From NCBI RefSeq assembly GCF_002934545.1, contig NZ_PTJA01000015.1:104080-168079 (forward strand): DNA of 64,000 nt, given 5' to 3'. The position numbers and the translations under genes are program-made. Origin of the DNA: Lacrimispora xylanisolvens. Its GTDB lineage: Bacteria; Bacillota; Clostridia; Lachnospirales; Lachnospiraceae. Below are positions 8,030 through 16,672 of the stretch, in pieces (the first letter of the stretch is position 1; the number at the start of each line of letters is the position of its first letter). The notes beneath the pieces were generated by a model. That model saw nothing but the letters and a program-made list of their open reading frames with translations, did no database searches and had not been told where the DNA came from.

Positions 8030-9130
8030 TCATTCATCTTTTAACGCTTCCTGTTTTCTCCTGAATATCTCTTTTAGCGACTCACTGTATGGCTCTCTTG
8101 CGATTCCATACTCCGTCACAATTCCGGCAATCAAATCATGATCCGTGACATCAAAAGCAGGATTAAACACCTTTACTCCTTCGGGAGCCATGGGTTTTTC
8201 ATACCACATCTCCACCACCTCCGATGCTGGCCGTTCCTCAATGTGGATTTCCTTCCCGGTAGGTGTATTTAAATCAATTGTAGAGGTGGGCGCACAGATA
8301 TACATGGGCACGCCGTAGCGTTTCGCAGCCAGTGCCACCATGGAGGTTCCGATTTTGTTTGCAGTATCTCCATTGGCTGCCACTCTGTCACACCCTACAA
8401 ACACTGCATTGACCCAACCCTTACGCATTACAGAAGCGGACATATTATCACAGATTACGGTTACATCAAGTCCGGATTCCTTTAACTCAAAGGATGTCAG
8501 TCTTGCTCCCTGGAGCAACGGCCTGGTTTCGTCTGAGAAAATGCGGAAATGATACCCCCGTTCCTGTCCCAGGTACATAGGTGCTGTTGCGGTACCATAC
8601 TTAACAGTCGCAAGCTGCCCTGCATTGCAGTGCGTCAGCAGGCCATCTCCCGGGTTCACAAGGGTAAGACCATATTCTCCAATTGTCTTACAGACCCAGA
8701 TATCCTCTTCTCTTATTTTTACAGCCTCTTTATGCAATTCCTCTACAATCTCGGCAACAGGCTTGTCTTTATTGTCTAAAACAATTCCTTCCATTCGTTT
8801 TAAAGCCCAGGAAAGATTAACTGCTGTGGGACGTGCTGAATCAAGATAATCTTTTGCTTTCCTGAATTTCTGGTAAAACTCTTCAAAATCAGAAGCCTCA
8901 ATCTCTCTTGCTGCCAGATAAATGCCAATTGCTGCCGCTACTCCGATTGCAGGCGCCCCTCTTACCTGAAGAAGATAAATGGCGCTCCAGATATCCTCCT
9001 GTTTTGTTAATGAAAGGATTTCCGTATTATACGGAAGCTTTGTCTGATCTATAATAACCAGGGCATGGTTTTCTTCATCAAGTGCCACTGTGTCATAATC
9101 CATAATGGATTTCTTTTTGTCTTCACTCAT
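8030..9130 (-). CDS. mtnA: Methylthioribose-1-phosphate isomerase family (MtnA/DrdI-like)
   Basis: A 366-residue aldose-1-phosphate isomerase of the eIF2B-like MtnA family. It converts 5-methylthioribose-1-phosphate, or 5-deoxyribose-1-phosphate in the DrdI branch, to the ribulose-1-phosphate. Active-site features are C168 in LLTHCNAGQLAT and D248 in GCDRVAANGDTANKIGT, with the substrate-binding segment QVRGAPAIG near residue 55. There is no encapsulation peptide, so it should act in the cytosol. It lies 20 bp downstream of the kinase gene and ends the importer operon. Classical methionine-salvage partners (mtnB, mtnW/C, mtnD) are not in the window. The class II aldolase beside it points to the DHAP shunt. 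The choice between 5-deoxyribose and methylthioribose cannot be made from sequence alone. Confidence 0.93.
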   Translation of the reverse strand: MSEDKKKSIMDYDTVALDEENHALVIIDQTKLPYNTEILSLTKQEDIWSAIYLLQVRGAPAIGVAAAIGIYLAAREIEASDFEEFYQKFRKAKDYLDSARPTAVNLSWALKRMEGIVLDNKDKPVAEIVEELHKEAVKIREEDIWVCKTIGEYGLTLVNPGDGLLTHCNAGQLATVKYGTATAPMYLGQERGYHFRIFSDETRPLLQGARLTSFELKESGLDVTVICDNMSASVMRKGWVNAVFVGCDRVAANGDTANKIGTSMVALAAKRYGVPMYICAPTSTIDLNTPTGKEIHIEERPASEVVEMWYEKPMAPEGVKVFNPAFDVTDHDLIAGIVTEYGIAREPYSESLKEIFRRKQEALKDE

Positions 9131-9150
9131 GTTTTTGCCTTTCCCGTCTT

Positions 9151-10380
9151 TTATGATTGGTACTTACCCACTGCCTCTTTAATTGCCGTTAAATAGTCTG
9201 CGCCGCAGCGGAAGGTTTCCCGGTTCATAATATATTTTTTTGCCAGCGTGATCACAATCCGCTCTGCTCTGGTACGTTTTGCTTCATCCGGAATGGTTGT
9301 AATATCAATTACATTTGCCATGCCCACAATCCGGCGGATTGATTCCAGTCCGGCAACGCCTGCTGTATCAGATAGGATCTGTTCCAGATACCACTCCTTA
9401 AATCCCGGTACTTTTGCCATTCTGTCAGTGGCATATTCATCAAATACCTTATTATATTTTTCAATAAAAAGATCCACCACATCGGAAATGGTCTGAAGGC
9501 ACCATGTGCAAAACTCTGCTTTCTTTTCTTCATCGGAAATGACTGCATCTCCATTGCACCATGCAAAGAATATATTTGCTATCACATTGCCGATATCGTA
9601 ACCCATTGGTCCAAAAAATGCGAACTCCGGATCAAAAATGAATGTGTGCTCTTTATTAATAAATACAGATCCAGTATGCAGATCTCCGTGAATCAGCGAC
9701 TGTGCATGATTCATAAATTCAAATTTCAGTTTTGCAGCTTCCAAATGCAGCGCCTGATCCTCATAGAGTTCCTCCCTTACAAAATCCTGATTGGGTAAGA
9801 ACACATTGTTCCTGTGGTTATAGTCAATAAAAGGTTCACTGTACACCAGATCTTCGCTGATCTCACATAAGTCCGGATTGATAAAGCTTTTTACCAGTTC
9901 CTTTTTTTCCTTATGTCCCATTACCACATCCGTGGTCCGCAAAAGTGAATTTACCATAAATGTAGTCACATGATCTGCAAACAGAGGGTAAATTTCATGG
10001 TTAATCAGGCCGGTACGCATCATGGTATGTCCGGTCATATCTTCCATGATCATGGCGCACATCACACCATCGTAAAGATAAACCTTTGGAACCAGTCCCG
10101 GCGCGTACATCTCCTGAATTCCCAGAATCTTAGCCTCAATTCTTCCCCTGTCTGTGGAAATATGCATATCAGCAGAGATTCGAAGAGCTTCGCCTGCCTG
10201 TTTTACAATAATTGATTTTCCGCTTTTTCCATCCTTTACCCGAAATACATAGTTTAAGTTTCCGTCACCAATTTCCTTACATTCCAGCTCGGCTCCTTTG
10301 TCAAAATAGGAAAGCTTTTCCTGTACGTAATCTGGAACTTCTGGTGCCTTCATTAAAAAATAACTGTCGTATTTAGACAT
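9151..10380 (-). CDS. mtnK: Methylthioribose kinase-like protein (MtnK)
   Basis: A 409-residue kinase of the MtnK/aminoglycoside phosphotransferase fold, phosphorylating a 5-modified ribose at C1 with ATP. The glycine-rich region is EIGDGNLNYVFRV (36-48). The catalytic loop is HGDLHTGSVF (231-240), with S replacing the usual N after HTG, typical of MtnK. The metal-binding motif is DPEFAFFGP (250-258). The start is the ATG at 10380 after GGGAAGGTG; a GTG nine bases upstream lies within that site. No nucleosidase (MtnN) gene is present, so the substrate is expected to be the free sugar delivered by the adjacent importer. The gene is 36 bp downstream of the permease gene. Confidence 0.92.
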   Translation of the reverse strand: MSKYDSYFLMKAPEVPDYVQEKLSYFDKGAELECKEIGDGNLNYVFRVKDGKSGKSIIVKQAGEALRISADMHISTDRGRIEAKILGIQEMYAPGLVPKVYLYDGVMCAMIMEDMTGHTMMRTGLINHEIYPLFADHVTTFMVNSLLRTTDVVMGHKEKKELVKSFINPDLCEISEDLVYSEPFIDYNHRNNVFLPNQDFVREELYEDQALHLEAAKLKFEFMNHAQSLIHGDLHTGSVFINKEHTFIFDPEFAFFGPMGYDIGNVIANIFFAWCNGDAVISDEEKKAEFCTWCLQTISDVVDLFIEKYNKVFDEYATDRMAKVPGFKEWYLEQILSDTAGVAGLESIRRIVGMANVIDITTIPDEAKRTRAERIVITLAKKYIMNRETFRCGADYLTAIKEAVGKYQS

Positions 10381-10416
10381 TTTTGTCACCTTCCCCGTTC
10401 ATTTTATAATCCCTGT

Positions 10417-11436
10417 TTAGTTTGCATTCTTTGTTTTTCCGCTGGCATAGGTCATGGCAAGTGCGATCGCAAGGACTGCGCCCTTAATTATGTTCATTGC
10501 ATAATACGGAACGGACATCATAATAAGTCCATTTTCCAGCATACCTACTAAAACCGCCCCTGCAAAGGTTCCAAAAGCATTGGCCTTACCAGCCCCTAAT
10601 ACGGAAAAGCCAATATACGCCGCGCATACAGACGGCATTAAATATGCATCTCCGGCAGAGATCTGTGCTGTTCCCACACGTGCAGCCAGACAGATGCCGC
10701 CAATGGAAGCAAAGGTTGCTGACAGAAAATAAGCCAGAATCTTATACCTTGCCACAGGAATTCCCGAAAGCTCGGCTGCCTCAGGGTTTCCTCCGACCGC
10801 ATACATATATCTGCCATGCTTTGTAAAATTCAAAAAGAAATAAGCAAACAGCACGACACAAACCATGATAATAATCAGCCACGGTTCTTTTCCCAATGCT
10901 CTGAATGCCTCGGGAACAAGGCCTGGCGCCTGAGTTCCATCTGCCCTGGTCATGCGTTCCGTAATGGCGCCGCCCTTTGAATAGGTCATGGAAACACCCT
11001 GATACATAAACATAACGGAAAGTGCAGCAACCATATCTGGTATCTTAAACTTAACAATCAGAATGCTGTTAATTACCGCAACGCTTAAACAAATTAAGAC
11101 GGTAAGAATTACCGATACGCCGATGTTGATGTTATGCCATACAAAACATGTCATTACAAATACATTAGCCAGCTGCGCCGTAGCTCCTATGGAAAGATCC
11201 ATACCATTAACCGCCAGTGCAAATGTAAGGCCAATTGCAATAATTGTGGTAATTGATACGGCACGCAAAATTGTGATCATATTGGATTGAGTCAGAAACA
11301 TGCTTGTCCCCGTATCCTTACTCCAGTTACCAAACGTAAACAGAACAAACAGGATTACCATTGTTGCAATCGTACCCCATCTTGTTACGAAATCCCCTAA
11401 ATTACCTTTCTTTTTTACCTTCTCTGCCCCAGACAT
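10417..11436 (-). CDS. Sugar ABC transporter permease, RbsC family
   Basis: A hydrophobic protein of 339 residues with about ten membrane segments, family BPD_transp_2 (RbsC/XylH/AraH). Signature parts include NGMDLSIGATAQLANVFV, MYAVGGNPEAAELSGI, and the C-terminal AVLVGMLENGLIMM. The start at 11436 has the ribosome site GGGAGGTAA; a longer frame overlaps the ATPase gene and is rejected. The permease gene begins one base after the ATPase stop codon. It forms the translocation channel for a pentose-type sugar, with the lipoprotein and ATPase encoded upstream. Confidence 0.95.
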   Translation of the reverse strand: MSGAEKVKKKGNLGDFVTRWGTIATMVILFVLFTFGNWSKDTGTSMFLTQSNMITILRAVSITTIIAIGLTFALAVNGMDLSIGATAQLANVFVMTCFVWHNINIGVSVILTVLICLSVAVINSILIVKFKIPDMVAALSVMFMYQGVSMTYSKGGAITERMTRADGTQAPGLVPEAFRALGKEPWLIIIMVCVVLFAYFFLNFTKHGRYMYAVGGNPEAAELSGIPVARYKILAYFLSATFASIGGICLAARVGTAQISAGDAYLMPSVCAAYIGFSVLGAGKANAFGTFAGAVLVGMLENGLIMMSVPYYAMNIIKGAVLAIALAMTYASGKTKNAN

Positions 11437-11437
11437 A

Positions 11438-12949
11438 TCATTTACCTCCCGTCGAATAATAAAGCAGTTCCTTCTCATCCGTATCCGCTGCTGTTAGCTC
11501 CCTGATAATCTCTCCGTCATACATGACATAGATCCGGTCACAGATACTTAATATTTCCTGAAATTCGCAGGTTGCATAGATAATGCCTTTTCCTTTGGCA
11601 GCAAGGCCTTCAATCAGCTCATACATATCCTGTTTGGCACCTACATCAATTCCTTTTGTGGGCTCATCGAAAATATAAACTTCCGAATCTTTATTCAGCC
11701 ACTTTCCAACTACTACCTTCTGCTGATTTCCACCGGACAAAAGAGAAACCACCTGGTTTTCAGACGGTGTCTTGATCCCAAGATCACGGATCATACTTCT
11801 TGCATCCTCTTTCTCCCGTTTTTTATTAACAACCGATAATTTGTTGGTATATTTCTCCATAGCCGCCACGGAAATGTTGGATACTACCGTATCTGAGATT
11901 AAAACGCCTTCCTTCCTGCGTTCCTCCGGAACCAGAGCCAGACCGTTTTTTACCGCCTGGGTGGGACCTTTTGCACGGATTACTTTTCCCCGGAGCTTCA
12001 TGGTACCGCTTTTAAGCTGATAGGCAGAAAACAACGTCTTACACAGTTCTGTCTTTCCGGCTCCTACCAAACCTGCCACACCTACGATTTCCCCTTCGCG
12101 TACGGTTATGGTTATATTCTTCACCTTGCCTTCTTTTTCGGTAAGGTCCTCTATTTCAAGGAGCGGTTCTCCAATTTTACATGCTTTTTTAATGTAATTA
12201 TCCTCATAGCAGCGTCCCAGCATATATTCCACCAGGGTATTTACCTCCAGTTCTTTCGTAAGAGGCAGATTTGTTACCAGCATTCCGTCTCTCATGATGG
12301 TGATGCTTTCACAAATTTCGTATAGCTCACTCAGCCTGTGAGAAATAAATACCACACCAACATTCTCTTTTGCTAATTCCCGGACAACCCTGAAAAGTTC
12401 CAGTGTCTCGGAATTGGAAAGAGGTGCAGTCGGTTCATCTAATATGAGAAAACGGCACTTTTCCACCACACACCGTGCAATCAGAACCATCTGCTTTTGT
12501 GCAAGTGTCAGTGCAGATACTGGTTTATTAATATCCACTGCCACATTTAACTTTTCAAGTACTGCTTTTGCCGCCCGTTTGATTTCCTTCCAATGTACAA
12601 CCTGTTTTTTCCCCATTTTATTAACCAGGGTGTTAAACATCACATTTTCAGCTACAGTCAGATATGGGATCAAAGCTGTGTCAACTTCCTGAAACACAAT
12701 TTCTATTCCCAGATTTTTTGCATCTTTGGGGCACCGGATTTCCACCGGTTCCCCTCCGACACTGATTTGTCCTGTATAATGTGTGTTAACACCGGCAAGC
12801 ACTTTCATCAGCGTAGACTTGCCGGCACCATTGGCTCCAACGAGCGCATGAATGCTGCCACTTGTCAAACTAAAATCAACTCCATTCAGAGCTTTAACCC
12901 CTGGAAACTCTATGGATATATCCTTCATTTCAAGCTTTATCTCGTTCAT
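11438..12949 (-). CDS. Sugar ABC transporter ATPase with two nucleotide-binding domains, RbsA family
   Basis: A 503-residue protein with two ABC domains in tandem. The first has Walker A GANGAGKST near 37 and Walker B FLILDEPTAPL. The second has the degenerate P-loop GLVGAGKTEL near 285, the signature LLSGGNQQKVVV and YIFDEPTKGIDVG. This layout is diagnostic for RbsA/MglA/XylG importers. The start at 12949 follows GGAAGAG. It energises uptake of the sugar bound by the lipoprotein at 12994-14172. Gene order (binding protein, ATPase, permease) fits a complete importer feeding the MtnK kinase. Confidence 0.95.
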   Translation of the reverse strand: MNEIKLEMKDISIEFPGVKALNGVDFSLTSGSIHALVGANGAGKSTLMKVLAGVNTHYTGQISVGGEPVEIRCPKDAKNLGIEIVFQEVDTALIPYLTVAENVMFNTLVNKMGKKQVVHWKEIKRAAKAVLEKLNVAVDINKPVSALTLAQKQMVLIARCVVEKCRFLILDEPTAPLSNSETLELFRVVRELAKENVGVVFISHRLSELYEICESITIMRDGMLVTNLPLTKELEVNTLVEYMLGRCYEDNYIKKACKIGEPLLEIEDLTEKEGKVKNITITVREGEIVGVAGLVGAGKTELCKTLFSAYQLKSGTMKLRGKVIRAKGPTQAVKNGLALVPEERRKEGVLISDTVVSNISVAAMEKYTNKLSVVNKKREKEDARSMIRDLGIKTPSENQVVSLLSGGNQQKVVVGKWLNKDSEVYIFDEPTKGIDVGAKQDMYELIEGLAAKGKGIIYATCEFQEILSICDRIYVMYDGEIIRELTAADTDEKELLYYSTGGK

Positions 12950-12993
12950 GACGTCTCTTCCTTACCTATGTAATGACTGTGAAATGAATCCCG

Positions 12994-14172
12994 CTATTCT
13001 ACATAAAGCCCTTTAATTACATCGGTAAACAGGGCTCCTTTCGGATCTTCGGCATCGCCCCAGCCATCTACAATCTTGCCAAGATCACCCATGGTGGTCT
13101 CTGCACTCAGCTGCGTTGTTTCGATGTTACTTGCATTTAAATCAAAATAACTTGGAGTCTCTGCTCCTAATAACTTAAGAGCAAGAAGACGGGTATCCAC
13201 GATTCCAATCAGCTTTGGATCAACTGCCGCAGTCGATTTCCACACCTGAGGATTCTTAACCATCAGCTGAATATCATCATTGGATACGTCAATGGTATAC
13301 ATAGGAATATCTGTTCTGCCCGCATCATTGAGCGCCTGCAGAACTCCCTTGGCAAGTTCGTCATAGCATCCCCAGATTGCATCTACGGATCCTTCCGGGT
13401 ACTTGGGCAGAATCGCCGCTGTTTTATTAGTCATATCTCCTCTTGCATTGGCAGAGTCAGAGGGTGCAATTACTTCCAGAGTCTTAATCTTTCCTTCATC
13501 TTCCAGCTTTGCATAAATCTCATTACGCCTGTCCAGAGGAGGAATGCCAGGGCCCATAAATGTTTTCAGCACCTTCATGGGATATTTGCCTCCCTTTGCC
13601 TCAAATTCCTTCATCATATGGCCCAGGGATAGTTCTGCAAGTGCCTGATCATTCTGAGCGGTTGATGTTACACCATCCAGAAGAAGACCGTTTGCATCTC
13701 CGCCTTTAAATGGCATGGTATCAAACGTAACAACTGCCATTCCCTTATCTCTTGCAGGCTTTAACATATCGTAAGAATAAGAAAGCTGTCCATGAGATAC
13801 AATCAGACCGTCATAACCTTTTGCAATTACCTGAGCTACCGTCTCCTGTGCTTTTGCATCATCCCCATCTGTAACAAACGTATCCACAGTCCACCCAAAT
13901 TTTTTGCCTTCTGATACACAGCCATCGAGGAATTGCTGTGTATGATCGCCGGCAGCTAAATTTCTGACTACTGCGACTTTCTTACCTTTCAGAGAACCGG
14001 CAGCTTGTGCGTCTGCTACCTTCTGTGCTGCTGTTGTGGTTTCTTCTGTTTTTGAAGCTTCTGTTTTTTTCTCTGTTTCCGCAGCTGTAGTTGCTGCTGT
14101 TGTCCCGCTGCCGCATCCTGTCGCTGATAAAATCAACGTTGCCGCAAGAACCATTGCTAACCCCTTTTTCAT
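12994..14172 (-). CDS. Sugar-binding lipoprotein of ABC importer (RbsB-like)
   Basis: A 392-residue periplasmic-binding-protein type 1 lipoprotein. The signal peptide ends in the lipobox LSATGC (Cys20), followed by a Thr/Ala/Glu-rich linker (about 21-60). The binding domain then starts at GKKVAVVRNLAAGDHTQQF and includes GYDGLIVSHGQLSYSY and VDAIWGCYDELAKGV. It is anchored outside the cytoplasmic membrane and delivers the ligand to the RbsC/RbsA-like proteins. The domain resembles ribose/rhamnose-type binding proteins; ligand specificity is not readable. It is the first gene of the importer-kinase-isomerase operon, behind a strong sigma-A promoter. Confidence 0.95.
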   Translation of the reverse strand: MKKGLAMVLAATLILSATGCGSGTTAATTAAETEKKTEASKTEETTTAAQKVADAQAAGSLKGKKVAVVRNLAAGDHTQQFLDGCVSEGKKFGWTVDTFVTDGDDAKAQETVAQVIAKGYDGLIVSHGQLSYSYDMLKPARDKGMAVVTFDTMPFKGGDANGLLLDGVTSTAQNDQALAELSLGHMMKEFEAKGGKYPMKVLKTFMGPGIPPLDRRNEIYAKLEDEGKIKTLEVIAPSDSANARGDMTNKTAAILPKYPEGSVDAIWGCYDELAKGVLQALNDAGRTDIPMYTIDVSNDDIQLMVKNPQVWKSTAAVDPKLIGIVDTRLLALKLLGAETPSYFDLNASNIETTQLSAETTMGDLGKIVDGWGDAEDPKGALFTDVIKGLYVE

Positions 14173-14246
14173 AAAAATAAACCTCCTTAAAATGAAAAAT
14201 ATAGTTTATTGCTCCGGACACACCCCGATATGTCCTTTATGTGGAA

Positions 14247-14275
14247 ATTGTAGCATATTATTTTTGCTTTTTCAA
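14247..14275 (-). promoter_or_regulatory. Sigma-A promoter for importer/mtnK/mtnA operon
   Basis: On the minus strand TTGAAA, a 17-bp spacer and TACAAT preceded by TG (extended -10). The start point should fall near 14240, giving a leader of about 68 nt. The leader holds a small hairpin (GGACAUA/UGUGUCC, 14215-14235) and ends in the AAGGAGG ribosome site. Confidence 0.8.
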
Positions 14276-14296
14276 TATTTTTATTTATTTTTATTG

Positions 14297-14324
14297 ATTT
14301 ATTTTTGTTTTAAGTTGTTTTATT
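14297..14324. promoter_or_regulatory. Candidate operator upstream of importer promoter
   Basis: A T-rich element (TTTGTTTT, TTGTTTTATT) matching the one at 7048-7075 at 24 of 28 positions. It lies 22 bp upstream of the -35 box. Three further CAATCAA repeats (14393, 14411, 14446) occur further upstream with no assigned role. Confidence 0.45.
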
Positions 14325-14537
14325 GTTGACTTTGTGTTGTTTTTACATTTTTTTCTTTTGTATTTTATCGAATTAGAGATTTAAACAATTTTCAATCAAC
14401 AAAACAAAATCAATCAACATAATAGTTTAATAACCAAACCAATTTCAATCAAATATTAAAATGACAATGTTGAAACCAGGTTATTGTGAATATCGAAAAA
14501 TGTCACATTATAGCTAAATGTGTATTACGATTTACAG

Positions 14538-14566
14538 TTGCATTTTACGAAGCAAAGTAATATATT
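14538..14566 (+). promoter_or_regulatory. Promoter for amtB-glnK operon leader
   Basis: TTGCAT, a 17-bp spacer and TATATT on the plus strand. Transcription should start near 14573, producing a leader of about 150 nt with two hairpins before the first gene. Confidence 0.6.
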
Positions 14567-14593
14567 AAGGTTATATTATTCATTTAATCGACG

Positions 14594-14625
14594 AAGAAGT
14601 CAGAACGCGTGCGTTTTGACTTCTT
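14594..14625 (+). promoter_or_regulatory. Long leader hairpin upstream of amtB operon
   Basis: An almost perfect inverted repeat, AAGAAGTCAGAAC with GTTTTGACTTCTT, closing a six-base loop (GCGTGC), followed by TTTAT. It starts about 20 nt after the predicted transcription start. It may be a regulatory stem of the attenuation leader or a weak terminator. Confidence 0.6.
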
Positions 14626-14663
14626 TTATAATTGAAAACTTAATTTTTAACTAATTAACAATG

Positions 14664-14697
14664 GAGTTTATGCCTTCTTAGGCTGGGCTCTTTTTTT
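14664..14697 (+). terminator. Intrinsic terminator in amtB operon leader (attenuator candidate)
   Basis: The stem GAGTTTA(T)GCCT with AGGCTGGGCTC, closed by TCTT, is followed directly by seven T residues. It lies only 25 bp before the first start codon, downstream of the promoter at 14538-14566. The operon must therefore be transcribed through it, suggesting controlled read-through. Confidence 0.7.
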
Positions 14698-14721
14698 ATT
14701 TATTTTTAAAAGGAGGAACTT

Positions 14722-15015
14722 ATGAAAAAGCAAAACCAGTCAACAACCTTAAGACAAAAAGCCCTGTCCCTGACAGTACTTTTTGGATCAGCCTTATTCA
14801 TTATTTTTCTTGGTATGTTTTTTTGTGCTTTCAGTTTTTTTAATAATATTAGCTTTCAGGTTTTAAATTCACGGATTCCCGGGGTGATATTGGGGTTATT
14901 GGTGATGTATCTGGGTATCCGGTATTATTTCTCGGTAGGCAGGCTTAAGGAGGAAGTCTATAAAAGTACGTCGGAGTTTTGCTGGAGTCATTTTATGAAA
15001 GAAAAGAAGAAGTAA
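14722..15015 (+). CDS. Small membrane protein preceding amtB
   Basis: A 97-residue protein with a basic N-terminus, two predicted membrane helices (about 18-38 and 50-70), and a lysine-rich tail (FMKEKKK). I do not recognise its family. It has a clear AAGGAGG site and ends 47 bp before amtB, so it is co-transcribed with the ammonium transporter and PII genes. A role in ammonium uptake or signalling is possible only by context. Confidence 0.75.
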   Translation: MKKQNQSTTLRQKALSLTVLFGSALFIIFLGMFFCAFSFFNNISFQVLNSRIPGVILGLLVMYLGIRYYFSVGRLKEEVYKSTSEFCWSHFMKEKKK

Positions 15016-15062
15016 GATTCTTGGGAAGTGAAAAATGTTTCAATAAAAAGGAGGTTATTTTC

Positions 15063-16634
15063 ATGAAAAAAACAGGAACAATCATTGGTTTACTGGTCGT
15101 ATTAGGAATAGCGGCGATCGCATTGGCTTTGGCTTTTTCCTCACCAGGCAGTGCTGATCCAACAGGTGCTTCCTATGTAATGCCTACCGGAAAAGAGACA
15201 ATTACAGATGTGGCCACGATAGCCAACAAAGCTTATTATGGTGCTAATTTTACCTGGATTATGTTAACAGGATTTATGGTATTCTTTTTCCAGTGCGGCT
15301 TTGCCATGGTTGAAACCGGATTCTGCCGTGGTAAAAATGCAGCTCACACTATGACAATGAACTTTATGGTATTTTTAGTTGGTGCTGTAGGATATTTTCT
15401 TGTTGGTTTTGCACTCCAGTTTGGTGGTTCCGGCGGCGCTGCTGGCTTGGGAACCGGGGGAAGTGCACTCAATGCCATGCTGTCAATACCCGGAATTGGT
15501 GGTATTCTGGGTTATAAAGGATTTTTATTATCTGGTGACGGTATCTATGATCCTGGTATCTATGCATTATTTTTCTTCCAGATGGTATTTATGGATACCA
15601 CAGTTACAATTCCAACCGGTGCTGTTGCAGAACGAGTAAAATATTCTGCCATTGTTATCACATCTTTTTTTATTTCCATGTTTCTCTATCCTTTGTTCGG
15701 GAACTGGGTATGGGGCGGAGGCTGGCTGTCAACCCTTGGTAAAAACTTTGGTTTGGGACACGGCGTAGTAGATTTTGCTGGTTCTGCAGTTGTTCACTCC
15801 ATGGGCGGTATGCTGGCACTGGCTGGCGCAATTGTGATTGGTCCAAGAATTGGTAAATTCAAAAAAGACGGAACTACAAGAGCCTTTCCGGGACACGATA
15901 TTCCTATGGCCATTATTGGAACCATTATCCTATTCTTCTGCTGGTTTTCTTTTAATGCCGGTTCCACGCTGAACGCTTCGGATTTCAGGCTTTCCGTTGT
16001 TGCTACCAACACCATGATAGCCGGTGCAATCGGTGGTCTGGCAGCCATGTTTTATATGTGGATCAGATATGGGAAACCGGATCCTTCCATGACAGCAAAC
16101 GGTGCTCTGGCAGGTTTGGTTGCCATTACTGCACCCTGTGCGTTTGTAAATGCCGCTTCTTCTTTTATCATTGGACTAATAGCGGGTATATTGGTTTGTC
16201 TGGCAGTATCTTTTGTAGAGAATCATTTAAGGCTGGATGATCCGGTAGGTGCCATTTCTGTTCACTGCGTAAATGGACTTTGGGGAGTACTTTCTTTAGG
16301 TTTATTCGCCGATGGCTCCTACGGAGATGGAGTCAATGGTGTCGCAGGTGGGGTGAGAGGTTTATTCTATGGGGATGCTTCCCAGTTTGCAGCCCAGATT
16401 ATTGCAGTAATTGTGCTTATTGTATGGGGATTTGGTGCATCTTATTTATTCTTCAGAGTTCTGGACAAAGTTTGGGGGTTAAGGGTATCACCAGAAGCAG
16501 AACTTGCCGGACTTGACATTCCGGAAATGGGAGTAGTCGCATATCCGGATCTTCAGTTAGTAAAGTCTGAGCTGGATTTTGACTCTGCTGACAACGCAGA
16601 AATTAAGCAGTTAGACAGATTAAAAAAGGGGTAA
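15063..16634 (+). CDS. amtB: Ammonium transporter Amt family
   Basis: A 523-residue AmtB-type channel with eleven membrane helices after an N-terminal hydrophobic leader. Diagnostic segments are FFQCGFAMVETGFCRGKN, the signature DFAGSAVVHSMGG (first conserved channel histidine), and DPVGAISVHCVNGLWG (second histidine). It conducts ammonia/ammonium across the cytoplasmic membrane and is gated by the PII protein encoded next. The start at 15063 follows AAAGGAGGTTATTTTC; an earlier in-frame start overlaps the preceding gene and is rejected. It is somewhat longer than many AmtB proteins because of the N-terminal leader and a polar tail. Confidence 0.97.
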   Translation: MKKTGTIIGLLVVLGIAAIALALAFSSPGSADPTGASYVMPTGKETITDVATIANKAYYGANFTWIMLTGFMVFFFQCGFAMVETGFCRGKNAAHTMTMNFMVFLVGAVGYFLVGFALQFGGSGGAAGLGTGGSALNAMLSIPGIGGILGYKGFLLSGDGIYDPGIYALFFFQMVFMDTTVTIPTGAVAERVKYSAIVITSFFISMFLYPLFGNWVWGGGWLSTLGKNFGLGHGVVDFAGSAVVHSMGGMLALAGAIVIGPRIGKFKKDGTTRAFPGHDIPMAIIGTIILFFCWFSFNAGSTLNASDFRLSVVATNTMIAGAIGGLAAMFYMWIRYGKPDPSMTANGALAGLVAITAPCAFVNAASSFIIGLIAGILVCLAVSFVENHLRLDDPVGAISVHCVNGLWGVLSLGLFADGSYGDGVNGVAGGVRGLFYGDASQFAAQIIAVIVLIVWGFGASYLFFRVLDKVWGLRVSPEAELAGLDIPEMGVVAYPDLQLVKSELDFDSADNAEIKQLDRLKKG

Positions 16635-16672
16635 CCAAACATTAGGGCAATGTGCCAAAAGGAGGTAATTCT

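Noticed and set aside
14594..14697. ANTAR-type dual hairpin in the amtB leader
   Set aside because: Two hairpins exist, but their loops (GCGTGC and TCTT) do not fit the AxxGxx hexaloop pattern.
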